Assembly: GCA_016212635.1 (NCBI GenBank)
Contig: JACRFR010000053.1
Coordinates: 1-12,803 of the forward strand
Length of the DNA: 12,803 nt
Direction of reading: 5' to 3'
Source: Candidatus Liptonbacteria bacterium
GTDB taxonomy: Bacteria > Patescibacteriota > Minisyncoccia > UBA6257 > 2-01-FULL-56-20
This document shows, piece after piece, positions 1 through 5,370 of this stretch. The notes under the pieces were generated by a model. That model searched no databases. It saw nothing but the letters and a program-made list of their open reading frames with translations, and was not told the DNA's origin. Position numbers and translations under genes: made by a program. Every line of letters begins with the position of its first letter. The stretch's first letter is position 1.

Positions 1-49
1 AGCCGCCTGTCCGCCTCCGGCGGAGAATCCAGGTGGGAATACTGAATGG

Positions 50-88
50 ATCCCGGATATTTTTCACAGCTCTGAAAAATTCCGGGAT
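50..88. repeat. Palindromic intergenic hairpin repeat
   Basis: ATCCCGGA(T)ATTTTTCA at 50-66 pairs with TGAAAAATTCCGGGAT at 73-88. The arms are 16 bp with one bulged T and the loop is CAGCTC. It lies in a stretch (1-138) where I see no gene. Elements of this kind, ending in TCCGGGATGACCC, are common between genes in CPR and other environmental genomes; that is recall, not a search. Confidence 0.6.
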
Positions 89-138
89 GACCCGAGGACG
101 CAGCAAGCTGACGGGGTATGGACCCTAAAAGAGAATCA

Positions 139-175
139 AAACAAAAACACCCGCCACGCGCGGGTGTTTTTGTTT
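139..175. terminator. Strong, probably bidirectional rho-independent terminator
   Basis: A perfect 16-bp stem (139-154 with 160-175) closes a five-base loop. It has an A-tract on the left arm and a T-tract on the right arm, so it could stop transcription from either side. On the plus strand it would end a transcript entering from before the window. It stops 10 nt before the GTG of the 35-codon reading frame at 186. Confidence 0.85.
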
Positions 176-177
176 AG

Positions 178-296
178 GTGGAAACGTGAGCTCACAATTG
201 GAACTTAAAGAATATATTGCTCAACTGCCACAGTTATTGAAATGGGGCAAGCTAGCCCTACTAGAGAATCATTCCCTAAGTTCACTACGTTAACTA
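178..296 (+). repeat. Direct repeat copy 1 (119 bp)
   Basis: Copy 1 aligns without any gap to 1011-1129. Both begin GTGGAAACGT and end ACGTTAACTA. Over the 108-nt coding part there are 14 base differences (about 87% identity), nearly all at third codon positions. The two copies bracket the membrane protein gene at 419-913. Confidence 0.85.
186..293 (+). CDS. Small 35-aa protein or peptide, unknown function (copy 1)
   Basis: The reading frame is GTG-initiated, with AGGTGG four bases upstream as a plausible ribosome binding site. It translates to a short amphipathic peptide with a central QLPQLLKWGKLALLENHSL and a final SLR. I do not recognise a family. The case for it being coding is the second copy at 1019-1126: of 11 differing codons, 9 are synonymous and the other two are G/D and L/I. 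It starts immediately after a strong terminator, so no upstream gene could be fused to it, and no clear promoter is visible in the few bases between. It may be a stand-alone small protein, or the preserved C-terminus of a larger lost gene. Confidence 0.45.
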   Translation: MSSQLELKEYIAQLPQLLKWGKLALLENHSLSSLR

Positions 297-382
297 GATT
301 AGCGTAAGCAGTTGCATCTTAAAGTATAAAGACCCTCAACAGAGCAGATATCGTGGAATGTTTGCGTTAGATTGGATTTTTA

Positions 383-411
383 TTGCAAAACTAAATAAAT
401 AATCATACTAT
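383..411 (+). promoter_or_regulatory. Sigma70-type promoter of the membrane protein gene
   Basis: TTGCAA (383-388), a 17-nt spacer and TACTAT (406-411). Only 7 nt separate the -10 box from the ATG at 419, so transcription should start at or within a base of the start codon. No Shine-Dalgarno is present. The mRNA looks leaderless. Confidence 0.65.
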
Positions 412-418
412 CTTCATT

Positions 419-913
419 ATGAATAAATGGCTGCGATTTGCGTTCCAGGCCCTGATTCTTATAGTTTGTGAGGCGCTAATACTCTACGCCGCCTACAATA
501 ATAAGAGATTGGGGCTATGTAGCGACTCAGATGGTGCGGTATGGCCTGGTAGATGTGTAGGTCTCGTCGGAATAATGATTTTTCTCGTCGCCCCAGCTTT
601 CCTAGTATTTTACACTGTCCAGATCGCCCCAAGATTATTTATTGACAAATCGAAACCCGTTGAGAATAAACCGGCTCCGCAATCAATTTATGAGATCTCA
701 TACTGGCTAGTGGGTGTTGTCATCCCGTGGTATTTTCTGACAGTCGGTCTGCATCTTAAATTGTACTGGTTCTTTTGGTTGGCAGTTTTTCTGATCTTCT
801 CATACAACTTCTGGAAGCGGTATAAAAAGCTTGAACTGAGAACTGTCGCATTCGGTCTTGTGAGCATACTTCTTATTATCGGATTCGTTTTCTGGCACGC
901 CAGTGTCCGATAA
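419..913 (+). CDS. Five-helix integral membrane protein, unknown function
   Basis: The protein is 164 aa. Hydrophobic segments at about residues 4-26, 47-68, 93-112, 114-132 and 142-160 predict five membrane helices. Two Cys (34 and 46) flank the first extracytoplasmic or cytoplasmic loop, and a Pro/Lys-rich linker (77-88) separates helices 2 and 3. I do not recognise a family and see no catalytic motif. The start is fixed by a promoter whose -10 box lies 7 nt upstream. The DNA is clearly AT-richer than the 3-12 kb part of the window, and the gene sits between two diverged copies of a 108-nt coding repeat, which suggests an acquired or cassette-like segment. A role as channel, transporter accessory or immunity-type membrane protein cannot be told apart from sequence. 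Confidence 0.8.
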   Translation: MNKWLRFAFQALILIVCEALILYAAYNNKRLGLCSDSDGAVWPGRCVGLVGIMIFLVAPAFLVFYTVQIAPRLFIDKSKPVENKPAPQSIYEISYWLVGVVIPWYFLTVGLHLKLYWFFWLAVFLIFSYNFWKRYKKLELRTVAFGLVSILLIIGFVFWHASVR

Positions 914-922
914 GTCAGCCGG

Positions 923-1126
923 GTGTTTGTTCCGCAAGGCGAAACCGGGACCGTATGTGGTTCACCACGAGCGATCAAAGCCCCGCAATCAGCGGAGCTT
1001 TGCGAGTCGAGTGGAAACGTAAGCTCACAATTAGAACTTAAGGAATATATCGCTCAACTCCCACAATTATTGAAATGGGATAAGATCGCCTTGCTTGAGA
1101 ATCATTCACTAAGTTCACTACGTTAA
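923..1126 (+). CDS. Possible 67-aa ORF ending in repeat copy 2
   Basis: The last 35 codons (1019-1126) are the second copy of the small reading frame at 186-293. The codon matching the GTG start of copy 1 is GTA here, so translation would have to begin at an upstream in-frame GTG (923), giving 67 aa. The first half is not obviously protein-like and contains two hairpins: GTGG/CCAC around 958-969, and an imperfect one around 977-1001. This may be a fragment that lost its start, or a 3' gene end kept by recombination. Only the last 35 codons have evidence of selection. Confidence 0.3.
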   Translation: MFVPQGETGTVCGSPRAIKAPQSAELCESSGNVSSQLELKEYIAQLPQLLKWDKIALLENHSLSSLR

Positions 1127-1129
1127 CTA
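1011..1129 (+). repeat. Direct repeat copy 2 (119 bp)
   Basis: The gap-free partner of 178-296. Its boundaries are sharp: upstream of GTGGAAACGT and downstream of GTTAACTA the two loci are unrelated. Confidence 0.85.
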
Positions 1130-1160
1130 AGTCGACACCGGCCGGAAAACGCCAGAACGC

Positions 1161-1724
1161 CTATTTCTCGGTTAAAGATGAAAGTATGGCGTTCACTTCG
1201 TCTGTAGCCCCAGAAATAACTAATGTGTAATGATTGCTTTGCGAATCAAATAACTCGAAGGTGTTGTTTCCGGTTTGAAAAACCTGGAATTCAGGTAAAG
1301 AGAATTTATAAACGCTGCTCGTCCCAGCAAGAAAGATAGATTTAATATTCAGTAAAAGCGCCAAACTAGCAGTTTCTTCTTGAGATTTGTTTGTAATGAC
1401 GGCTTGAATCGGAGTGAGATTAAGTACAAAAGAGTAAAAGTCGTATTCCGACTTAATCCCGTGAGAAATTAAATAGCTGCCGGCGCTCTCTGCTTGATTG
1501 GCGTTGGTAGCTTTATTAGAGATTATCTGGGCATACGGAGTATTGACCATTATTGTCACCCCCTTGTGATCTGAAAAAATAAAATTAGACGCTATAGCGC
1601 CGTCTTTTTTCTGAGCCAAAATCCACGGAGCCGTAAACTTTATTCCGAGACCAGCGTATTGTGTGCCCGATATAGTACCTACGCGAAAGTCTTTAGAAAT
1701 CGGAATAAATACGCCTGGGGAAAC
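1161..1724 (-). pseudogene. 3' part of a frameshifted exported/membrane-anchored protein
   Basis: An open frame runs from 1724 (just after an in-frame TAA at 1725-1727) to the stop at 1161. It has no good start codon; the first plausible one is TTG at 1619, but protein-like sequence (GVFIPISKDFRVGTISGTQY) continues upstream of it. It therefore reads as the body of the protein whose N-terminus is encoded in another frame at 1679-1888. The product is a soluble mixed alpha/beta domain of about 180 aa with no Cys, resembling small lipoprotein-like extracytoplasmic domains of CPR. I recognise no family. Restoring one C in the CCCC run on the minus strand (1717-1720) joins both parts into one protein of about 243 aa. 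Confidence 0.6.
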
Positions 1725-1888
1725 TTATCTTTTGGAAATACAGTTTCCAGTGTTTGCGATTGTGGTTCAGTAGATGTTTGATTCTCCTGGCTTGGCTGAA
1801 CCGAAGTCTCGGTTCTTGTTCTGCTATACAAGACAAACCCACCAAGAATTACAATTGCAATGGCCAAGACGACATAATATTTTTTCAT
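1679..1888 (-). pseudogene. 5' part of the same protein: membrane anchor and linker
   Basis: The 69-aa reading starts at ATG 1888. MKKYY is followed by a single hydrophobic helix (about residues 5-21), then a Ser/Thr/Gln/Glu-rich linker (about 25-52), as in N-terminally anchored exported proteins. After KDKFPQ the frame runs into unrelated residues and stops at TAG 1679-1681. The other frame carries the fitting continuation (PGVFIPISK). The start is supported by an extended -10 box 6 nt upstream. The shift could be a real one-base deletion or a sequencing/assembly error. A programmed -1 shift is less likely because I see no classic slippery heptamer in the overlap. Confidence 0.65.
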
Positions 1889-1894
1889 AACTCT

Positions 1895-1903
1895 ATTATA
1901 GCA
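1895..1903 (-). promoter_or_regulatory. Extended -10 promoter (TGC-TATAAT)
   Basis: On the minus strand TGC precedes a perfect TATAAT (1900 down to 1895), 6 nt before the ATG at 1888. The -35 region is weak, as is usual with an extended -10. There is no Shine-Dalgarno, so a leaderless transcript is expected. Confidence 0.6.
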
Positions 1904-1908
1904 TTTAG

Positions 1909-1980
1909 TGCGAGAGAGGATTTGAACTAATTGGATTGCCGGTCCCACTCCCGTCATCTGCCTACCTTTAAACCAAGTGC
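1909..1980 (-). pseudogene. Decayed tRNA-like sequence
   Basis: Read on the minus strand, this 72-nt stretch has tRNA hallmarks in the right order: a D-arm-like GTTTAAAGGTAGGC, a variable-loop-like CAATCCAA, a T-loop TTCAAAT and a 3' end CTCTCGCA. The T-stem (ATTAG against CCTCT) and the acceptor stem (GCACTTG against CTCTCGC) do not pair, and the anticodon stem has a mismatch, so it cannot fold as a functional tRNA. It borders the accessory stretch, as expected of a tRNA used and degraded as an insertion site. The resemblance could also be chance. Confidence 0.3.
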
Positions 1981-2004
1981 TTGTTGCGGAAAGCGAAACC
2001 GGAG

Positions 2005-2271
2005 CTACTTCTTATCGAGCCACCGGAACAAATCCTTACACTGGTCTCTGAGTTGTTGTCGGCCGTAGCCGCTTTTCAGATACTTTTCTCGGGCGGTGGC
2101 ATCCGACGGGAACAAGAAAGCTTCGTAATGAATCAGTTTGAGCGGCCGGCGGTTTCTGGTCGACAAAACGGAGCCGCTATTGTGCGACACAATTCTTTGT
2201 TTCAGATCGTCGCTTTTGCCGATGTAAAAGCCGTGGTCTTTTAAACTATACAGCACGTAGATGTAGTGCAT
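2005..2271 (-). CDS. GIY-YIG domain nuclease-like protein (UPF0213/YhbQ type)
   Basis: The protein is 88 aa and consists of a single GIY-YIG domain. The YIY motif (residues 3-5) and FYIG (15-18) form the first strands, Arg26 in LKQR is the conserved catalytic arginine position, and REKYLKSGYGR (about 66-76) matches the family's C-terminal helix. These stand-alone domains are metal-dependent endonuclease folds whose cellular role in most bacteria is unclear (DNA processing or repair). I chose ATG 2271 over the upstream ATG at 2286 because homologues begin with this short MxYIYVL segment and a TATACT box ends 6 nt upstream. The gene is transcribed in the same direction as tmRNA, 165 nt downstream of the hairpin-rich 3' flank. 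Confidence 0.85.
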   Translation of the reverse strand: MHYIYVLYSLKDHGFYIGKSDDLKQRIVSHNSGSVLSTRNRRPLKLIHYEAFLFPSDATAREKYLKSGYGRQQLRDQCKDLFRWLDKK

Positions 2272-2277
2272 GCAATT

Positions 2278-2283
2278 AGTATA
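2278..2283 (-). promoter_or_regulatory. -10 box of the GIY-YIG gene
   Basis: TATACT on the minus strand ends 6 nt before ATG 2271. No good -35 lies at 16-18 nt; a TTGACG belonging to the nearest hairpin repeat lies only 13 nt upstream. No ribosome binding site is visible, so the mRNA is probably leaderless. Confidence 0.45.
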
Positions 2284-2293
2284 CACTACGACA

Positions 2294-2407
2294 CCACGTC
2301 AAACGTGGTGAGAAAAACAAGAAATGCCACGTCAAACGTGGTGAGAAAAACAAGAAATGCCACGTCAAACGTGGTGAGAAAAACAAGAAATGCCACGTCA
2401 AACGTGG
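2294..2407. repeat. Tandem 33-bp repeat of hairpin units (four hairpins)
   Basis: CCACGTCAAACGTGG occurs at 2294-2308, 2327-2341, 2360-2374 and 2393-2407, separated by three identical 18-nt spacers (TGAGAAAAACAAGAAATG). Each 15-mer forms a 6-bp stem with a 3-nt loop. On the minus strand, the direction of tmRNA transcription, each hairpin is followed by a U-rich tract (CATTTCTTGTTTTTCTCA), so each unit looks like a terminator or RNA 3'-end signal. Identical spacers rule out CRISPR. The unit length keeps frame (11 codons), but I find no convincing protein. Confidence 0.9.
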
Positions 2408-2435
2408 CACCTTGCAACCGCAGTTTCTGACGAAA

Positions 2436-2450
2436 CCGCGTTTGACGCGG
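2436..2450. repeat. Variant hairpin abutting the tmRNA 3' end
   Basis: CCGCGTTTGACGCGG is the reverse-complement orientation of the array's 15-mer, with paired A-to-G and T-to-C changes that keep the stem intact. It begins at the base next to the tmRNA discriminator position; its first two bases on the minus strand (CC) stand where the CC of a CCA tail would be. Confidence 0.75.
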
Positions 2451-2792
2451 TGGAGATGGCGGGAGTTGAACCCGCGTGCAAAGAGAAATCGATCGGCGCT
2501 CTACAAGCTTATCCTTCGGCAAGTTCAGGACCGAAGCCCTAGGTTGCCTACGGGCAGATTTGATTCGGTGGTTTTCGAGAACCGCCTAAGAATCGTCCGC
2601 GGTTCCTTAGCCTTCGGTATATCACCGGGCTCGATCAGGAAGACGCCGATCGGCCGATGCCCGCTTAGGCGAAAGCGAAAGCAGGAGCTGGAACTCGATT
2701 AGAGTTGGCAGTTATAGGTTTTTGCCAGTTTCACGACTTAGCGGTCGGCTTGCACACCAGACCTATTCTCTTTGTCAAAGCCGGTCATCCCC
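2451..2792 (-). ncRNA. Transfer-messenger RNA (tmRNA)
   Basis: This is the trans-translation RNA, which rescues stalled ribosomes together with SmpB. The 5' end GGGGATG (2792 downward) pairs with 3' CATCTCC (2458-2452), with one G-U, to form the acceptor stem. GGCTTTGACA follows near the 5' end, and the T-arm GCGGG-TTCAACT-CCCGC lies near the 3' end. CCA is not encoded (CCG follows the discriminator A). The likely tag reading frame is 2709-2665, resume codon GCC, giving ANSNRVPAPAFAFA then TAA. The small, Ala-rich hydrophobic end matches known degradation tags. The length of about 342 nt is typical of one-piece tmRNA. Its 3' flank carries the hairpin array. Confidence 0.93.
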
Positions 2793-2824
2793 GGTTAACT
2801 AGAACCCAACTCAAAAATAGCTTA

Positions 2825-2989
2825 TTAGAAAATCATCCGCGCCTCCCGCGGGTATTTCCGGCTGTGAACCCCGATTTCCTCCGCAAAATACCTCTGGTAT
2901 TCTTTGTCGGAAGATCGGGCTTCTCGCTCGGAAATCCCTCGCGGGAGCCGTCGGCCTATTTTTAAGGTGGGTTCTCCAGCGAAAGACAT
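2825..2989 (-). CDS. Possible 54-aa basic small protein
   Basis: ATG 2989 opens a 54-codon frame rich in Arg, Glu and Lys (GRRLPRGISEREARSSDKEY and HSRKYPREARMIF). It ends 32 nt before the tmRNA 5' end on the same strand, so the two could share a transcript. I recognise no family. There is no clear Shine-Dalgarno (an AAGG lies about 11 nt away). It may be a real CPR small protein or an ORF of chance over the tmRNA upstream region. Its divergent neighbour is the SD-led gene at 3080. Confidence 0.4.
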   Translation of the reverse strand: MSFAGEPTLKIGRRLPRGISEREARSSDKEYQRYFAEEIGVHSRKYPREARMIF

Positions 2990-3028
2990 CTTAATACAAA
3001 CCTTAATAAAATAAAAGGGTTGTGCGTT

Positions 3029-3058
3029 TTGCATACCAGTGCGATTCATTGCTAAAGT
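3029..3058 (+). promoter_or_regulatory. Probable promoter of the 70-aa gene
   Basis: TTGCAT (3029-3034), an 18-nt spacer and TAAAGT (3053-3058), preceded by TGC (extended -10). A start near 3065 would give a short leader containing the AAAGGAGG ribosome binding site. Confidence 0.45.
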
Positions 3059-3079
3059 ATCAGCAGGAAAGGAGGCCGT

Positions 3080-3292
3080 ATGGCCCTGGAAGTCAACCGC
3101 ATATACGAAGGGTGCACGGATGGCGCGACCCAGCGCACCCAGCGAGTGGTTCTGGCAATTTTCGGGGACAAGATTCACTACTGGGACTTCGGTTCCAAAC
3201 GGCGAAATACTGTGCCGTGTGAGTTTTTTGTCGCCTGGCTGAACCGGCAACCGGTTCAGCACCCCCGCCATCACCATTCGGCCGCCGCCTAA
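3080..3292 (+). CDS. Small 70-aa protein, unknown function
   Basis: The start is well defined: AAAGGAGG lies 4 nt before ATG 3080, one of only two textbook ribosome binding sites in the window. The product begins MALEVNRIYEG, has a compact middle with hydrophobic and aromatic residues (VVLAIFGDKIHYWDF), two Cys (12 and 47), and ends in a His-rich tail (QHPRHHHSAAA) that could bind metal. No helix is long enough to span a membrane. I recognise no family. It has its own candidate promoter and is followed by a GC-rich hairpin, so it appears to be a single-gene transcript. The strong SD contrasts with the leaderless neighbours and suggests high expression. Confidence 0.7.
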   Translation: MALEVNRIYEGCTDGATQRTQRVVLAIFGDKIHYWDFGSKRRNTVPCEFFVAWLNRQPVQHPRHHHSAAA

Positions 3293-3319
3293 CACACGGC
3301 GCGCCAAACATCAACCGCG

Positions 3320-3342
3320 AGCCCCTGCGAGAAACAGGGGCT
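3320..3342 (+). terminator. Hairpin after the 70-aa gene (weak terminator)
   Basis: AGCCCCTG (3320-3327) pairs with CAGGGGCT (3335-3342) around a 7-nt loop. The following bases (TCCGCACATT) are not a U-tract, so termination would be inefficient; it may act as an mRNA 3'-stabilising structure. Confidence 0.45.
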
Positions 3343-3363
3343 TCCGCACATTAATCTTTCAGG

Positions 3364-3409
3364 AAATGTTTCCCTTTTAATGGAATATTCTACTAAACGG
3401 GAAACATTT
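3364..3409 (+). promoter_or_regulatory. Inverted repeat spanning the start codon of the zinc-ribbon gene
   Basis: AAATGTTTCCC (3364-3374) and GGGAAACATTT (3399-3409) are perfect 11-bp inverted repeats, 24 nt apart, with ATG 3380 in the loop. As DNA this could be an operator. As RNA it would display the start codon in a loop. A four-codon frame ATG TTT CCC TTT TAA (3367-3381) overlaps the gene's ATG in a TAATG arrangement, so re-initiation is possible. No Shine-Dalgarno precedes 3380. Confidence 0.5.
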
Positions 3410-4870
3410 AACGGCAGGGGGCAACAGGAGAAAACTCGGAATAATTTCCGAGCTCCCAGCGTGGCTAAAATGGCGGAAATTCCCCGCCAGATGACGGGAG
3501 CGGAATTTCGGAATATGATTAGCGGGATGAATGCCGAGACCCGACAATGCCAGAACCCCGACGCTTCGGCCCTAATGTTTCAATCGGGGCAGGTCGGGGC
3601 TCCGACCCCAAAGGGGCGTCGGAGCTGTCAAAACTGTAAATCCGAGTTCGCCATAGAACCGGAGGATTTCGACTTCTACCGGAAGCTCGACGTGCCGCTA
3701 CCTACCTGGTGCCCGGAGTGCCGGCAGGTGCGCCGCTACGCCTGGCGGAACGAACGGATCCTTTACCGGCGCCCATGCGATCTTTGCGGTAAGAGCGCGG
3801 TTACGATTTACTCGCCCAACAAACCGTACAAAGTTTACTGCCCGCCTTGCTGGTGGTCGGACAAGTGGACCGCGCAGGACTATGGCCGAGAGTTTGATTT
3901 TTCCCGGTCATTCTTTGAGCAATTTCACGAGTTGCAACTCCAGGTTCCGCGCATCTCGCTCTTAACTAAAAACAGCGTGAACTCGGAATACACCAACCAC
4001 TGCAACAATAATAAGAACTGTTTCCGCGGCTATAGTTTATTCGAATGTGAAAATGTTCTGTACTCCAACAATATCTGGCAAAATGGCCGGGACAGCATGG
4101 AGTGTTATCACTCGGATGAGGGTATAGAATTATCTTACGAATGCGTCGATTGCTTCGGTGTTTACCAGTGTCAGTACGGAATGCTGCTGCGCAATTGCAC
4201 CGATTGCTATTACTGTCTCGATTGCCGGGGGTGCTCCCACTGTTTCCTGTGCTGGAATCTGCGCAATAAGCAGTACTGCATCCGGAACCGGCAGTACACC
4301 AAAGAGGAGTACGCCGAAAAGATCCAGGAGTTCGGACTGGATTCCTACGCCCGACGCGCGGAGCTTTACCAGCAATACCGGGGAGAGATCCTGCCGCAGG
4401 CCCTGTACCGTTTCGCCAATATCGAGAGGTCTGTGGGGGTTTCCGGCAATATGATTTTCAACTCCAAGAACTCCCACCACGTGTTCGACGCGGACCGGAC
4501 CGAGGACAGTAAGTACGCGATCATCTCGCCGGACGTTAAAGACACCATGGACGCCTATCACTACGGCTTTGCCACGGAGTTGGTGTATGAATGCCACGCG
4601 CTCATTCATTGTTACCATGTCCTTTTCTCCCACCTGTGCTACGACAACTCCAACCTGGAATACTGCGACGGCTGCCATAACTCCCAGGATCTGTTCGGCT
4701 GCGTGGGCGTTAAACAGGGACAGTACTGCATTTTCAACAAGAAATACGACGAGCGATCCTACCGGGAGCTTCGAGATAAGATCATCGCCCACATGCAGCA
4801 AACCGGCGAGTACGGGGAGTTCTTTCCGGTTGAGCTGTCCCCTTTCGGCTATAACGAGACCCAGGGCTAG
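3380..4870 (+). CDS. Cys-rich multi-zinc-ribbon protein of CPR type, N-terminal part
   Basis: The reading frame codes for 496 aa. Zinc-ribbon pairs C83/C86 and C111/C114 flank the family block FxIEPEDFxFYxKLxVPxPTWCPEC. They are followed by RRYAWRNERILYRR, C133/C136, SPNKPYKVYC and C154/C157. A long middle region holds repeated Cys-X2-Cys and Cys-X5-6-Cys units (for example NCTDCYYCLDC). This is the protein often labelled 'CaiB/BaiF family' in CPR genomes, a doubtful name; the function is unknown and nucleic-acid or metal binding is only an inference. The family normally continues after FGYNET with a second zinc-ribbon module. Here TAG at 4868-4870 interrupts the frame, and the module follows in the same frame (4883 onward). 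The segment around residues 58-81 is encoded by a palindromic repeat. Confidence 0.85.
   Translation: MEYSTKRETFNGRGQQEKTRNNFRAPSVAKMAEIPRQMTGAEFRNMISGMNAETRQCQNPDASALMFQSGQVGAPTPKGRRSCQNCKSEFAIEPEDFDFYRKLDVPLPTWCPECRQVRRYAWRNERILYRRPCDLCGKSAVTIYSPNKPYKVYCPPCWWSDKWTAQDYGREFDFSRSFFEQFHELQLQVPRISLLTKNSVNSEYTNHCNNNKNCFRGYSLFECENVLYSNNIWQNGRDSMECYHSDEGIELSYECVDCFGVYQCQYGMLLRNCTDCYYCLDCRGCSHCFLCWNLRNKQYCIRNRQYTKEEYAEKIQEFGLDSYARRAELYQQYRGEILPQALYRFANIERSVGVSGNMIFNSKNSHHVFDADRTEDSKYAIISPDVKDTMDAYHYGFATELVYECHALIHCYHVLFSHLCYDNSNLEYCDGCHNSQDLFGCVGVKQGQYCIFNKKYDERSYRELRDKIIAHMQQTGEYGEFFPVELSPFGYNETQG
3554..3625. repeat. Palindromic element inside the zinc-ribbon gene, copy 1
   Basis: The stretch contains nested inverted repeats: GCTCCGAC (3599-3606) with GTCGGAGC (3618-3625), GGTCGG (3592-3597) with CCGACC (3602-3607), and CCCCGA/TCGGGG further out. 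Its reverse complement shares blocks, in order, with 5319-5370: GCTCCGAC, GTCGGAG, CCCCGACC and GAAGCGTCGGGG. It encodes a low-complexity linker just before the first zinc ribbon and keeps the frame. Confidence 0.6.
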
Positions 4871-5194
4871 GTTTATCATCCAATGAGCAAAGAGCAAGTT
4901 CTCGCCAAGGGTTGGAGGTGGGAAGATCTGGTTCCCGGCACCTTCGGCAAGACCACCCTCGAACCAAAAAACATTCCGGACCAGATCGGAGACGTTGCCG
5001 ACTCGATCTTGAAAGAGGCGCTGGAGTGCGTACAGTGCCAGAAAAATTACAACGTAGTTCCGCCCGAGTTGCAGTTGTACCGGCGACTCAATGTGCCTGT
5101 TCCCCGCCTCTGCCCCGATTGCCGGTATCGGAATCGTATTGCCCTGCGGCCGCCACGCAAACTTTGGCACCGGCAGTGCCAGTGCGCTGGCAAT

Positions 5195-5285
5195 GCGCGG
5201 ATCGACGCGGAACAAACGCAGATAGACGCGGAAAGGAGCGACCCCACCGCTCCTCCCCTTAGAAAGGGGGTTAGGAGAGGCGCAC
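5195..5285. repeat. Repeat insertion causing the frameshift
   Basis: Four short units of 10-11 nt (GCGCGGATCG, ACGCGGAACAA, ACGCAGATAG, ACGCGGAAAG; 5195-5235) are followed by a hairpin (CTCCTCCCCTT at 5250-5260 against AAGGGGGTTAGGAG at 5264-5277). Both parts look like intergenic repeat DNA, yet they lie between conserved protein blocks HRQCQC and HQNTAEHFH. The frame differs by one base on the two sides. Confidence 0.55.
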
Positions 5286-5318
5286 CAAAACACGGCGGAA
5301 CACTTCCACGACTTGCCT

Positions 5319-5370
5319 CCCGACGCTCCGACTCCGGTCGGAGGTCGGGACCCCGACCAGAAGCGTCGGG
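5319..5370. repeat. Palindromic element inside the zinc-ribbon gene, copy 2
   Basis: The outer arms CCCGACGCT (5319-5327) and AGCGTCGGG (5362-5370) enclose two inner hairpins, CCGAC/GTCGG and GGTCGGG/CCCGACC, giving a cloverleaf-like fold. It is related in inverted orientation to 3554-3625. It sits between conserved residues HFHD and CPNEF and adds about 17 codons in frame. Confidence 0.65.

Noticed and set aside
288..300. Integron attC core at GTTAACTA
   Set aside because: The sequence does not fit GTTRRRY/RYYYAAC and no paired attC arms are present.
925..985. Group II intron domain V
   Set aside because: ACCGTATGTGGTTCACCACG folds as a hairpin, but it lacks a GNRA loop, the catalytic triad and the ACGGT return strand.
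2294..2407. CRISPR array
   Set aside because: The 18-nt spacers are identical and the repeat is only 15 bp, so this is a simple tandem repeat.
2286..2522. Minus-strand ORF with TFDVAFLVFLT repeats
   Set aside because: It is a by-product of the 33-bp tandem repeat (11 codons) and overlaps the tmRNA 3' end.
2825..3307. 160-codon minus-strand ORF over the 70-aa gene
   Set aside because: The upstream part is antisense to the SD-led gene at 3080; only the last 54 codons from ATG 2989 are kept as a possible gene.
4130..5293. 387-codon minus-strand ORF
   Set aside because: It lies antisense to the zinc-ribbon gene, whose conserved motifs fix the coding strand; its length reflects GC-rich codon usage.
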